NCBI RefSeq assembly: GCF_002217755.1
Contig: NZ_BCFL01000019.1
Span: forward strand, 124,001-188,000
DNA length: 64,000 nucleotides
Direction of reading: 5' to 3'
Origin: Streptomyces hyaluromycini
GTDB taxonomy: Bacteria > Actinomycetota > Actinomycetes > Streptomycetales > Streptomycetaceae
Below are positions 34,955 to 43,016 of the stretch, one piece after another. A model generated the notes under the pieces. That model made no database searches. It was given only the letters and a program-made list of their open reading frames with translations, and was not told the DNA's origin. The position numbers and the translations under genes are program-made. Each line of letters begins with the position of its first letter. Positions within the stretch are counted from its first letter, which is position 1.

Positions 34955-35238
34955 TCCGCAAGGCCCCCTCCGCGGACGCCTCCGAACTGGCGTGGTTCAA
35001 GAGCAGCTACAGCGGCGGCAACAGTGGCGAGTCCTGCGTCGAAGTCGCCCTGGCCTGGTTCAAGAGCAGCTACAGCGACGGCCCCGACGGCGACTCCTGC
35101 CTCGAAATAGCCCCCACCCCCACCACCATCCACATCCGCGACTCCAAGTACACGCACACGCCCGCCACCCCCGGCCCCCGGCTCGCCCTCGCCCCCTCCG
35201 CCTGGGCGGCCTTCCTGCCGTACGCGTCGGCGAGCTGA
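34951..35238 (+). CDS. DUF397 protein with duplicated domain core
   Basis: 95 residues. The DUF397 signature W-F-K-S-S-Y-S...G..SC-x-E occurs twice, at about residues 15-34 and 36-55. A usual DUF397 protein of 60-70 residues has it once. The C-terminal part (IHIRDSKYT, ALAPSAWAAFL) is the normal domain end. DUF397 proteins are the small partners of XRE-DUF5753 regulators in WhiJ-type systems. The start is coupled to the regulator stop (ATGA). The duplication may alter partner binding. A strong terminator follows. Confidence 0.9.
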   Translation: MIRKAPSADASELAWFKSSYSGGNSGESCVEVALAWFKSSYSDGPDGDSCLEIAPTPTTIHIRDSKYTHTPATPGPRLALAPSAWAAFLPYASAS

Positions 35239-35247
35239 GCTGACGCC

Positions 35248-35282
35248 GGAGCCCCCGGCCGCAACCCACGGCCGGGGGCTCC
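35248..35282 (+). terminator. terminator between DUF397 and terD-like genes
   Basis: 14-bp stem (35248-35261 with 35269-35282) and 7-nt loop, 10 bp after the DUF397 stop. It also serves the convergent TerD-family gene. Confidence 0.85.
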
Positions 35283-35307
35283 CGCACAGCGCAGCGTGCC
35301 GCGGCGG

Positions 35308-35883
35308 TCAGACGTTGACGCCGAAGTCCTGGGCGATGCCCACCAGGCCGGACGCGTAGCCCTGGCCGACCGCGCGGAACTTCCACTCCGCGCCGTTGCG
35401 GTACAGCTCGCCGAAGACCATCGCCGTCTCCGTCGCCGCGTCCTCGGAGAGGTCGTAGCGGGCGATCTCGGCGCCGCCGGCCTGGTTGACGATGCGGATG
35501 TAGGCGTTGCGGACCTGGCCGAAGTTCTGCGAGCGGGTCTCCGCGTCGTAGATCGAGACCGGGAAGACGATCTTGTCGATGTCGGCCGGCAGGCCGGCCA
35601 GGTTGACGTTGATCGCCTCGTCGTCGCCGGCGCCCTCGCCCGTGCGGTTGTCACCGGTGTGGACGATCGTGTTGTCCGGGGTCTGCTTGTTGTTGAAGAA
35701 GACGAAGTGGGCGTCCGAGTACACCTTGCCCTGCGTGTTGACCGCGATGGCCGAGGCGTCCAGGTCGAAGTCCGTGCCGGTGGTGGTGCGGACGTCCCAG
35801 CCGAGGCCCACGGTGACGGCGGTCAGGCCCGGTGCCTCCTTGGTGAGCGAGACGTTGCCACCCTTGGACAGGCTTACAGCCAT
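35308..35883 (-). CDS. TerD-family stress protein
   Basis: 191 residues, close to the TerD/TerE/GSP16 family. It contains the family calcium-site segments (TDFDLDASAIAVN, DDEAINVNLAGLP, NAYIRIVNQAGG, VFGELYRNGAEWKFRAVGQGY in part). TerD proteins bind two Ca ions and are linked to tellurite resistance, envelope stress and differentiation. ATG at 35883 has AAAGGA upstream. It is divergent from arfB across 181 bp with an AT-rich block near 35985-36025. Confidence 0.92.
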   Translation of the reverse strand: MAVSLSKGGNVSLTKEAPGLTAVTVGLGWDVRTTTGTDFDLDASAIAVNTQGKVYSDAHFVFFNNKQTPDNTIVHTGDNRTGEGAGDDEAINVNLAGLPADIDKIVFPVSIYDAETRSQNFGQVRNAYIRIVNQAGGAEIARYDLSEDAATETAMVFGELYRNGAEWKFRAVGQGYASGLVGIAQDFGVNV

Positions 35884-36064
35884 GGTCGGGAGTCCTTTCC
35901 CTTGTCTGCGTACGGCCGTGCGGCGTACGGGCTTGAAGCTACAGCTACCCGTATGAACGCCACGAGGGGTACCGAAGGTTCCATCTCGCTTTACTTTCTT
36001 TACCAAACGGGTGATGAAGATATTCGCGTGACGTGTGCCGGTCAGCCGCGCGACCATAGGGGGC

Positions 36065-36493
36065 ATGTCCGGTCCTTACGTCATCCGCGGCTCCGTCTCG
36101 CTCCCCGAGGCCGAGCTCCTCTGGCGTTTCTCCCGTTCGTCCGGGCCCGGCGGGCAGCACGTCAACACCAGTGACTCGCAGGTGGAGCTCCGCTTCGACC
36201 TCGCGAACACCGGGGCGCTGCCGCCGGTGTGGAAGGAGCGGGCACTGGAGCGGCTGGCGGGGCGGCTCGTCGACGGGGTGATCGTCGTACGGGCGTCCGA
36301 GCACCGCTCGCAGTGGCGCAACCGCGAGACCGCCGCCGTACGCCTGGCCGCGCTCCTCGCGGAGGCCACCGCGCCCCCGCCCAAGCCGCGCCGGCCGACC
36401 CGCATCCCGCGCGGGATCAACGAACGCCGGCTGCGGGAGAAGAAGCAGCGCTCGGACACCAAGCGGGGGCGAACCGGCCGCGACTGGTCCTAG
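36065..36493 (+). CDS. arfB: peptidyl-tRNA hydrolase ArfB-like (YaeJ/ICT1 family)
   Basis: 142 residues, the short release-factor type. The GGQ catalytic motif is at residues 29-31 in SSGPGGQHVN; codon-recognition domains are absent. The C-terminus is a basic tail (RPTRIPRGINERRLREKKQR, KRGRTGRDWS) that enters the empty mRNA channel of stalled ribosomes. It rescues ribosomes on non-stop mRNAs independently of tmRNA. ATG at 36065 follows AGGGGGC. Confidence 0.9.
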   Translation: MSGPYVIRGSVSLPEAELLWRFSRSSGPGGQHVNTSDSQVELRFDLANTGALPPVWKERALERLAGRLVDGVIVVRASEHRSQWRNRETAAVRLAALLAEATAPPPKPRRPTRIPRGINERRLREKKQRSDTKRGRTGRDWS

Positions 36494-36538
36494 CAGCGAC
36501 ACCGTCAACGAGGTCGGCCGGGACGGGGTCCGGGGCCT

Positions 36539-36572
36539 GTCCGGCGCTAGAGGGCCGTCCGGCGCTAGAGGG
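36539..36572. repeat. 16-bp direct repeat at a gene end
   Basis: GTCCGGCGCTAGAGGG occurs at 36539-36554 and 36557-36572. The second copy overlaps the TAG stop of the acetyltransferase gene (36565). It looks like a recent small tandem duplication. Confidence 0.7.
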
Positions 36573-37047
36573 TCAGCACCCCCACCGGCTGGTCCCCGCT
36601 GACCTCGCCGGTCTTCTGGAAGCCCAGCCGCAGATAGAACGCCTCGGGGCCGTCGGGGCCGTCGGGGCCGTCGGGGCCGGCATGCCAGGTGACGTACATC
36701 TCCTTGCCGCCCCGGCGGCGGATCTCCGTGGCCACGGCCTCCACCGCGAACCGGCCGTACCCCCTGCCCTGTTCTCCGGCGTCGATGTTGAGGCGCCACA
36801 GGCCGGAGCGGAAGAGGGTGCCGTCGGTGCGCCAGTCGATGTCGAGGAAGGCCATCAGAAAGCCGACTGTGCGGTCTCCGTCGACGATCAGGCGCGGCCA
36901 GGCGACCTCCGGCGGATGGACGTATGCCTCGGCGAGGGACGCGGCGACCGGCTCGACGTTGTGTTCCTGGTCGGGCCGGACGCGAATGCGGAGTGCCGCC
37001 GCCAAATTTGCGGTGGTTACTTCTTCGAGGCGGAGCAGAGAAGGCAT
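36565..37047 (-). CDS. GNAT-family N-acetyltransferase
   Basis: 160 residues. Motif A is EQGRGYGRFAVEAVA, preceded by strand WRLNIDAG; motif B ends with AFYLRLGFQKTGE. The family includes streptothricin and spermidine acetyltransferases (N-terminal MPSLLRLEEVTTANL), but the substrate is unknown. A four-unit Gly-Pro-Asp run (around residue 125, DNA CGTCGGGGC-type 9-bp tandem repeat at about 36649-36681) inserts a flexible loop before motif B. This is a slippage-prone site. Confidence 0.85.
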   Translation of the reverse strand: MPSLLRLEEVTTANLAAALRIRVRPDQEHNVEPVAASLAEAYVHPPEVAWPRLIVDGDRTVGFLMAFLDIDWRTDGTLFRSGLWRLNIDAGEQGRGYGRFAVEAVATEIRRRGGKEMYVTWHAGPDGPDGPDGPEAFYLRLGFQKTGEVSGDQPVGVLTL

Positions 37048-37111
37048 CCGCGCACTCTAGAAGGGCCGTTCGGTAACTGCTCGCGGATTTTGCGAAACAG
37101 ACCGCGCGGTT

Positions 37112-37684
37112 TTATCCCAGCTGCCGGTAGCGCCCCCGGAAATACATCAGCGGGCCGCCTTCCGCGCTCGGCAGTTCGGCGGTGAGGACGCGGCCGATGA
37201 CGAGCGTGTGGTCGCCGGCCGGCACCCGCTGTTCGGTGCTGCACTCCAGCGTCGCGAGGGCGCCGCCGACCAGCGGGGCGCCACTGGCCTGGCCCCGGAC
37301 GTACGGGATGTCCTCGAAGAGCAGACGGTCGCTGATGCGGCCCTTCATCGCGAAGCGGCCGGCGATGTGGCGCTGGCTCTCGGTGAGCACGGAGACCGCC
37401 CACCGCGGCTGTTCGTCGAGCAGGTCGTCCATCCGGGAGCCCTCACGCAGGCTGACCAGCACCAACGGCGGGTCGAGCGACACCGACATGAACGCGGTGG
37501 CGGTCATGCCCACGTCCTCGCCGGTCGGCGCCAGCGGGTCGTCCGGGTCCAGCGACGGCTCCTGCGCGGTCACCAGGACCACGCCGGCGGCCAGCCGGGA
37601 CAACGCGGCCTTGAACGCTTCGTTGCTCACCCCCACAGCATGCCCGGTGGCTTCTGCGGCGGCGGGGGAGGGAGTCTTCAGCAC
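37112..37684 (-). CDS. flavin reductase-like (FMN-binding split-barrel) protein
   Basis: 190 residues. Flavin reductase domain: FKAALSRLAAGVVLVTAQ, MTATAFMSVSLDPPLVLVSL, RWAVSVLTESQRHIAGRFA, DHTLVIGRV. Such proteins supply reduced FMN to two-component monooxygenases or act alone. GTG at 37684 is preceded by TAGCGT and exactly 7 nt, supporting a leaderless start. An alternative GTG at 37630 has a GGGGG upstream. Gene stands alone. Confidence 0.87.
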   Translation of the reverse strand: MLKTPSPAAAEATGHAVGVSNEAFKAALSRLAAGVVLVTAQEPSLDPDDPLAPTGEDVGMTATAFMSVSLDPPLVLVSLREGSRMDDLLDEQPRWAVSVLTESQRHIAGRFAMKGRISDRLLFEDIPYVRGQASGAPLVGGALATLECSTEQRVPAGDHTLVIGRVLTAELPSAEGGPLMYFRGRYRQLG

Positions 37685-37863
37685 GCCGGAAACGCTAGTG
37701 TCGGACCCGGCGCCACCGCATCGGCCATCGGCCCGAGCCGGGTCCTAGGACCAAGGGCGGGGGAAAGGCCGTAACGTGCATCATGTGCACACGCCCGCAA
37801 AGGCTGTGTTCAGTAAGCACACAGGTAAAACGCAGAAACTCCACTCAATTGTTCACGTTCTCC

Positions 37864-37879
37864 TGTGACTTGAGTCACA
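37864..37879. promoter_or_regulatory. CRP-type palindrome upstream of cdgB
   Basis: TGTGAC-TTGA-GTCACA, which is a perfect TGTGA-N6-TCACA cAMP-receptor consensus, about 120 bp before the cdgB start. A Streptomyces Crp (SCO3571 type) recognises this class of site. Confidence 0.6.
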
Positions 37880-37893
37880 AGGGGGGTGAATTG

Positions 37894-37908
37894 TTGACCC
37901 TGTGTACC
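37894..37908 (+). promoter_or_regulatory. candidate BldD box in cdgB promoter
   Basis: TTGACCCTGTGTACC resembles the BldD consensus (nTnAC-nC(A/T)Gn-GTnAn) with one mismatch. cdgB is a known BldD target in S. coelicolor, so the assignment is plausible. Confidence 0.5.
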
Positions 37909-37999
37909 GAGTGGGCAGCGCGCTGTGATTCAGTGGCGGGGAAAAGTAGCGCCGAAGCAGACCCTTGATTCGCTGCGAGGTCTCGGGGGGAGGGCGAGC

Positions 38000-39682
38000 A
38001 TGGAGACCGAGTCGGAGCCCTACGTCCGTCTTGCGTCCCTGCGACAGCTGCACCAGGTCATGGCCGACATGAACACGGCCCGCAGCCTGGCGGACACACT
38101 GCAGACCGTCGCCGACGGCGTGATCACCGCCCTCGGCTACGAGATGGCGTGCGTCAACCTCGTACGCCCCGCCGAGGGCGACCTGGTCGTCGCCGCCTTC
38201 TCCGGCAACTCCGCCGCCGAGGCCCTGATCACAGGGCGGGTCGGCTCCAGAGAATCCTGGGACCGGCGGCTGAACATGGGCGAGAAGTGGGGCGACCTCG
38301 TCTTCATACCGCACACCGAGGGCTGGGTCCTCGACGACGACGACGTCCCGCAGTGGTACACCGACGGCCCCGCACCCCGCTTCGAGGACGAGTGGCACCC
38401 CTCGGACCGGCTGTTCGCCCCGATGTACACGCCCGGCATATCGGGCAGCTCCTGCGGCGAGCTCCTCGGCGTGATCTCCGTCGACCGCCCGCGCAACGGC
38501 CGGCACCCGGGCGCCTGGGGCCGCGAGGCCCTGCAGATGTACGCCTTCCAGGCCGCGATCGCGATCAGCAACGCCCGGCTGCGCGCCAACATGCAGCGCG
38601 CCCTGGTCCGCCTGGAGCGCGAGCAGCAGGCCCTGCGCGCCAGCGAGGAGAGCTTCCGGCAGGCCTTCGAGTACGCCCCCTCCGGCATGGCGATAGCCGA
38701 GATGGGCGGCGACCAGCACGGCCGAATACTGCGCACCAACGACGCCCTCTGTCGCCTCCTGGGCCGCCCCGCCTCCGCGATGCGCCGCTACTCCTTCTCC
38801 GACCTGGTCCACCCCGAGGACATCGGCACCCTGCTCCGCACCTCTGCGGAGGGCGGCCGCGCGGAACTCCGCCTGGGCCGCCGGGACGGCACCTACGTCT
38901 GGGTGTCCCTCCGCAACTCCGTCGTCGCGGACGCCGCCGACGGCCCCCGCTTCCTCCTCACCCACGTCGAGGACATAGAGGAGCGCAAGCGCCGCGAGCT
39001 CCAGCTCGCCCACCGCGCCTCCCACGACTCCCTCACCGGCCTCCCGAACTCGGCCGAGCTGCGCTCCCGGCTCTCCTCCCGGCTCTGCCGGCGCGCCGAG
39101 ACCGGCGGCGGCCTGGAATCCCTGGACGCGGCCTACGGCCACCCCGCCTACGACGCCAACGGCCACGGCTTCGACTTCGCGGGCACGGCGGGCGGTTCGG
39201 TCGGTTCGGCCGGTTCTTCGACGTACGACGGCTACGACCACCACGTGCACACCGTCGCCCCCGAGGAGGGCCGCGACGACGGTGCCAAGGGGCTCGCGGT
39301 GCTCTTCTGCGACCTCGACGGCTTCAAGTCCATCAACGACCGGTTCGGGCACAACGCGGGCGACGCTGTCCTCATCGAGGTCGCCCGGCGCCTCGGCAGA
39401 GCCGTGCGCGACGGCGACACGGTGGCCCGCCTCGGCGGCGACGAGTTCGTGATCCTCGCCGACGGGCTCGGCAAGGCCGACGCCCAGGACCTCGCCGTAC
39501 GCCTGCGCAACGAGATCATCCAGCCGATCCGCGCCGAGGGCCGGGCGGTGCGGGTGGGCGCCAGCTTCGGCATCGGATGGGCACACTGCGGCATGACGGC
39601 GGACGAAGTCCTGAAATCCGCCGACGAGCGGATGTACGTAGAGAAACGATCTCGTCCCAAAGCACATCGCCGCGCCGGATGA
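38000..39682 (+). CDS. cdgB: diguanylate cyclase CdgB-like (GAF-PAS-GGDEF)
   Basis: 560 residues, soluble. N-terminal GAF domain (about 20-190), a coiled segment (QRALVRLEREQQALRASEE), PAS/PAC (about 215-330, RLGRRDGTYVWVSLRNSV, LLTHVEDIEERKRRELQ), then GGDEF (about 335-555). The active loop GGDEF is at 479-483, and the inhibitory I-site RDGD lies nine residues earlier (470-473). Makes c-di-GMP, which in Streptomyces dimerises BldD and blocks sporulation. A Gly/Ser/Tyr-rich insert (about 375-425) splits the GGDEF entry. ATG at 38000 has GGGAGGG upstream. The promoter carries CRP-type and BldD-type motifs. Confidence 0.93.
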   Translation: METESEPYVRLASLRQLHQVMADMNTARSLADTLQTVADGVITALGYEMACVNLVRPAEGDLVVAAFSGNSAAEALITGRVGSRESWDRRLNMGEKWGDLVFIPHTEGWVLDDDDVPQWYTDGPAPRFEDEWHPSDRLFAPMYTPGISGSSCGELLGVISVDRPRNGRHPGAWGREALQMYAFQAAIAISNARLRANMQRALVRLEREQQALRASEESFRQAFEYAPSGMAIAEMGGDQHGRILRTNDALCRLLGRPASAMRRYSFSDLVHPEDIGTLLRTSAEGGRAELRLGRRDGTYVWVSLRNSVVADAADGPRFLLTHVEDIEERKRRELQLAHRASHDSLTGLPNSAELRSRLSSRLCRRAETGGGLESLDAAYGHPAYDANGHGFDFAGTAGGSVGSAGSSTYDGYDHHVHTVAPEEGRDDGAKGLAVLFCDLDGFKSINDRFGHNAGDAVLIEVARRLGRAVRDGDTVARLGGDEFVILADGLGKADAQDLAVRLRNEIIQPIRAEGRAVRVGASFGIGWAHCGMTADEVLKSADERMYVEKRSRPKAHRRAG

Positions 39683-39800
39683 TCCGCAGGTCATCGCGCT
39701 GATGCGATCCGAGTCACCCGTTTGGCTCAGCCAGACCGGGTAGGCTCGACACTCAATACCTGTATTGCATCCGCCCGCACCTGTTGAGGAGTACCAAGGG

Positions 39801-40757
39801 ATGACGCCCGGCGACAACGGCGCGAGCACGCCCGAGGACGACGACCCGTTCGGCTACCTGTACGCCGACGGTCAGGCCAGAGGGGCCCAGCCCCCGTCCG
39901 GCTCCGGTGGTTACGGCTACCCGAACGCCGTCAGCAGGGTGCGCCCGGTCGGCGAGCGCACGTACGGCGGCCCGCAGCAGGCACCGCAGGCGCAGCAGTA
40001 CGGCGGCCAGACCATCCCCCAGCAGCAGCCCGGCGGCTACGGCCAGCAGCCGAGCGCGGCCTACCAGGCTCCGGAGACCTTCCCGGGCGGCGCGCCGACC
40101 ACCCGCCAGGCCTCGCAGAACCCCGGCCGCGGCCGGGGCCCGAACACCAAGGGCCTCCTCATCGGCGCCGTCGCGGTCGTAGCCGCCGTCATCATCGGCA
40201 TCAGCGTCGCGATGATGAACGGCAACTCGGACGACAACAAGGCGAGCGGCGACTCCTCCCCGTCCACGTCCGCGTCCCAGAGCGCCTCCCCGTCCCCGTC
40301 GAGCACCAGCTCGGTGTCGGCGTCCGGCGATATCGCGCCGGTCGACGCGAAGACCTTCCACCTGGACGGCGGCGCGAGCACGGCCTCGGACGTCAAGGGC
40401 GCGAAGTCCGACGGCGGCATCTACGTCACCAACTTCAACCAGACCGGCGCCGGCGTCACCTGGACGGTCAACGGCATCCCGTCGGAGGGTCTCTACACCG
40501 TCTACGCGCACTACAGCGCCGTACAGGACGAGAGCATGACGCTGTCCATCAACGGCAAGACGTTCGGCAGCAAGTTCCCCCTGAACAACTACACGGGCCA
40601 GAGCGACCCGACCAAGGCCTGGACGACCAGCTTCACGTACCCCACCCTCACCAAGGGCACCAACGTCATCTCCCTGTCCTGCCAGAGCGGCGACAGTTGC
40701 GACGTCCTGCTGGACCAGATGTGGCTGAGGCAGGGCAAGCACACGAACAAGGACTAA
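39801..40757 (+). CDS. membrane protein with C-terminal carbohydrate-binding-like domain
   Basis: 318 residues. An N-terminal Gln/Gly/Tyr/Pro-rich cytoplasmic region (1-115) precedes one membrane helix (KGLLIGAVAVVAAVIIGISVA in part, about 118-137), a Ser-rich spacer, and an extracellular beta-sandwich (about 180-310) resembling CBM35/CBM6 (FHLDGGAS, GGIYVTNFNQTGAGVTWTV, GLYTVYAHYSA, CDVLLDQMWLRQG). It probably displays a sugar- or wall-binding domain. ATG at 39801 has GAGGAG upstream. Located between cdgB and the pfkB-type kinase. Confidence 0.85.
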   Translation: MTPGDNGASTPEDDDPFGYLYADGQARGAQPPSGSGGYGYPNAVSRVRPVGERTYGGPQQAPQAQQYGGQTIPQQQPGGYGQQPSAAYQAPETFPGGAPTTRQASQNPGRGRGPNTKGLLIGAVAVVAAVIIGISVAMMNGNSDDNKASGDSSPSTSASQSASPSPSSTSSVSASGDIAPVDAKTFHLDGGASTASDVKGAKSDGGIYVTNFNQTGAGVTWTVNGIPSEGLYTVYAHYSAVQDESMTLSINGKTFGSKFPLNNYTGQSDPTKAWTTSFTYPTLTKGTNVISLSCQSGDSCDVLLDQMWLRQGKHTNKD

Positions 40758-41683
40758 GCGGCCGCAGGCCCACCGGTCACCGTGACCTGGCCGAGCAGCT
40801 TCTCGTAGGCCGCGCGGTCGAACTCGCCCGCCGCCGGAGCCCGTACTGTCGCCGCCGACAGGGCCGTCGCGCGGGAGAGCCGGTCCGGCCAGGGGAGTTG
40901 TTCCACCAGGCCGGACAACAGGCCGGCGACCACCGAGTCACCCGCGCCGGTCGGGTTGCCGTGCTCCCGGGCGGGCGGGACGGCATGCCAGCGGCCCTCC
41001 GGGGTGAGCGCCAGCAGGCCCTGCGGGCCCAGTGAGGCGACCACCGTCCGCGCCCCGCGTCGGCGGGCGTCCTGGGTGGCGCGTATCGGGTCGTGGGAGC
41101 CGGTCAGTTCGGCCAGTTCGTCGGCGTTCGGCTTGACCAGGTCGGGCCGGGCGGCCACCCCGCGCCGCAGCGGCTCCCCGCCGGTGTCGAGGAGGACGGG
41201 GACACCGGCGGCCCGCGCGGTCTTTATCAGCCCCGCGTACGCGCCCACCGGCACCCCCGGCGGCAGGCTGCCGCACAGCGCCACCGCCGAGGCTCCGGGC
41301 AGCAGTTCCTCGTAGTGATCGAGGAAGGCACCCCACTCGGCAGGGGCTATCTGCGGACCCGGCTCGTTCAACTGGGTCGTGTCACCCGTCAGTCCGTCCA
41401 CGACGGCGATGGTCCGGCGGGTCGGCCCGGCGACCGGGAGCAGCGCGTCCCGTACGCCCGGGGTCTCCGCGAGCCGCTCCCGCACCGCCCGCCCGGTGGC
41501 CCCGCCGACGAACCCCGTCACGGTCGCCTCGTGTCCGAGAGCGGCCAGTACCCGGGCCACGTTCACCCCTTTGCCGCCCGGCCGTTCGGCCACGTCCGAG
41601 ACGCGGTGCGAGGTGTGCGGGCGCAGTGCGCCGACTCGGTAGGTGATGTCCAGAGCGGTGTTCAGCGTGACGGTGAGGATCAC
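40754..41683 (-). CDS. 1-phosphofructokinase-type sugar kinase (PfkB family)
   Basis: 309 residues. PfkB fold with GGKGVNVARVLAALGH (N-terminal signature) and the C-terminal NPTGAGDSVVAGL anion-hole motif with catalytic Asp. Family members phosphorylate fructose 1-phosphate, tagatose 6-phosphate or aminosugars. Next to nagA and the ROK kinase, an amino-sugar or fructose role is plausible. It is convergent with the CBM-like gene and downstream of nagA on the same strand, but a strong terminator separates them. Confidence 0.88.
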   Translation of the reverse strand: MILTVTLNTALDITYRVGALRPHTSHRVSDVAERPGGKGVNVARVLAALGHEATVTGFVGGATGRAVRERLAETPGVRDALLPVAGPTRRTIAVVDGLTGDTTQLNEPGPQIAPAEWGAFLDHYEELLPGASAVALCGSLPPGVPVGAYAGLIKTARAAGVPVLLDTGGEPLRRGVAARPDLVKPNADELAELTGSHDPIRATQDARRRGARTVVASLGPQGLLALTPEGRWHAVPPAREHGNPTGAGDSVVAGLLSGLVEQLPWPDRLSRATALSAATVRAPAAGEFDRAAYEKLLGQVTVTGGPAAA

Positions 41684-41741
41684 CGGGCGACCTCCCTCGC
41701 ATATGCCCGTGCCACCGGTTGGGGGGCCTCGATCATGCCAA

Positions 41742-41774
41742 AGAGACGGCGACCGGCCTAGGGTCGCCGTCTCT
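41742..41774 (-). terminator. terminator downstream of nagA
   Basis: 13-bp perfect stem (41742-41754 with 41762-41774), 7-nt loop, 16 bp after the nagA stop, followed by a short T run on the minus strand. Confidence 0.85.
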
Positions 41775-41789
41775 CAACAGGGGGAGGGA

Positions 41790-43016
41790 TCAGGACAGTT
41801 CGGGTACGACCACCCAAGCGCCCTTCCGCATCACGCCCTTCAGCGTGAAGTCCGCGTCCAGGACCAGCAGGTCGGCGTCCTTGCCGGGCTCCAGGGAGCC
41901 GACCCGGTCGTAGAGGCCCAGCAGCCGGGCCGGGTTGGCGGACAGAGCGGCGACGGCGTGCTCGACGGGGAGCTTGTCGACGGTCACCGCCCGCCGCAGC
42001 GCGCGGTCCAGCGTCAGCGTGGAGCCGGCGATGGCACCGCTGTCCGCGAGCCGGGCGACGCCGTCGGTGACCTCCACCTCCAGTGGGCCCAGCAGATAGC
42101 GGCCGTCGCCGAAGCCGGCCGCGTCCATCGCGTCCGTGATGAACGCGACCCGGTCCGGGCCCGCGTGATGGAACGCCAACTGGAGTGCGGCGGGGTGGAG
42201 ATGGGTGCCGTCGTTGATGAGCTCGACCGTCACCCGCTCGTCCTCCAGGAGAGCGGCGATCGGGCCGGGGGCGCGGTGGCCGATCTGCGGCATCGCGTTG
42301 TAGAGGTGGGTGGCGACCGTGGCGCCCGCGTCGATCGCCGCCACCGTCTGCTCGTACGTCGCGTCCGTGTGGCCGACGGCGGCGATCACGCCGTGCTCCG
42401 CGAGGAGCCGTACCGACTCGATGCCGCCGGGGAGCTCGGTGGCGAGGGTGACCATCTTCGCGTGTCCGCGCGCCGCGTCGACCAGCTTGCGGACCTCCGC
42501 GGGGTCCGGGTCCCGCAGCAGCGCCTCGGAGTGGGCGCCCTTGCGGCACGGGGAGATGAAGGGGCCCTCGAAGTGGATGCCGGCGATCTCGCCCTGCTCG
42601 GCGAGCTCGGAGAGGAGACCGGCCTGGCGGGCCAGGACGTCCATCTCGTCGGTGACGGTGGAGACGACGAGCGTGGTCGTGCCGTGCACGCGGTGCGTGT
42701 GGACGCCGGTGAGGATCTGGTCCGCGGTGCCGGAACTGAAGGAGGCTCCGCCGCCGCCGTGGTTGTGCAGGTCGACGAAGCCGGGCAGGAGCCAGTGGCC
42801 GGTGAGGTCGATGACCTGGGCGTTCTCGGAGGGGGTGGCGGTGATCCGGGTGCCCTCGACAGCGAGTCGGGCGTTCTGGATCACTCCGGTCGGGAGGACT
42901 GCTCGGGCGCCGTCGAGGACCAGACCGTTCGACCCCGGCTGCGGGAGCGTTGTGGTTGATCGCGCAGTTCCCCGCGCCCCTGACGGGGCGCTGTCGTGCG
43001 GCTCGTTCGCAGCCAT
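41790..43016 (-). CDS. nagA: N-acetylglucosamine-6-phosphate deacetylase
   Basis: 408 residues. Amidohydrolase fold with the metal motif DLHNHGGGG (His84, His86), HFEGPF (Glu150) and ITDAMDAAG for the catalytic Asp. Converts GlcNAc-6-P to GlcN-6-P plus acetate in chitin and peptidoglycan recycling. ATG at 43016 overlaps the ROK kinase stop (TGATG) and has GGAGG upstream, so the pair is coupled. Residues about 8-26 (SAPSGARGTARSTTTLPQ) are encoded by an interspersed repeat (copy 5) fused in frame before the conserved N-terminus. The equivalent proteins I recall start directly near GLVLDGARAVL. Confidence 0.93.
   Translation of the reverse strand: MAANEPHDSAPSGARGTARSTTTLPQPGSNGLVLDGARAVLPTGVIQNARLAVEGTRITATPSENAQVIDLTGHWLLPGFVDLHNHGGGGASFSSGTADQILTGVHTHRVHGTTTLVVSTVTDEMDVLARQAGLLSELAEQGEIAGIHFEGPFISPCRKGAHSEALLRDPDPAEVRKLVDAARGHAKMVTLATELPGGIESVRLLAEHGVIAAVGHTDATYEQTVAAIDAGATVATHLYNAMPQIGHRAPGPIAALLEDERVTVELINDGTHLHPAALQLAFHHAGPDRVAFITDAMDAAGFGDGRYLLGPLEVEVTDGVARLADSGAIAGSTLTLDRALRRAVTVDKLPVEHAVAALSANPARLLGLYDRVGSLEPGKDADLLVLDADFTLKGVMRKGAWVVVPELS
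42938..42993. repeat. streptomycete interspersed repeat inside nagA, copy 5
   Basis: On the minus strand it reads AGCGCCCCGTCAGGGGCGCG then GGAACTGCGCGATCAACCACAAC, shown here in pieces. This is the same core as the copies at 7806, 12262 and 45621. It lies within the first 30 codons of nagA in a frame without stops. Confidence 0.75.
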
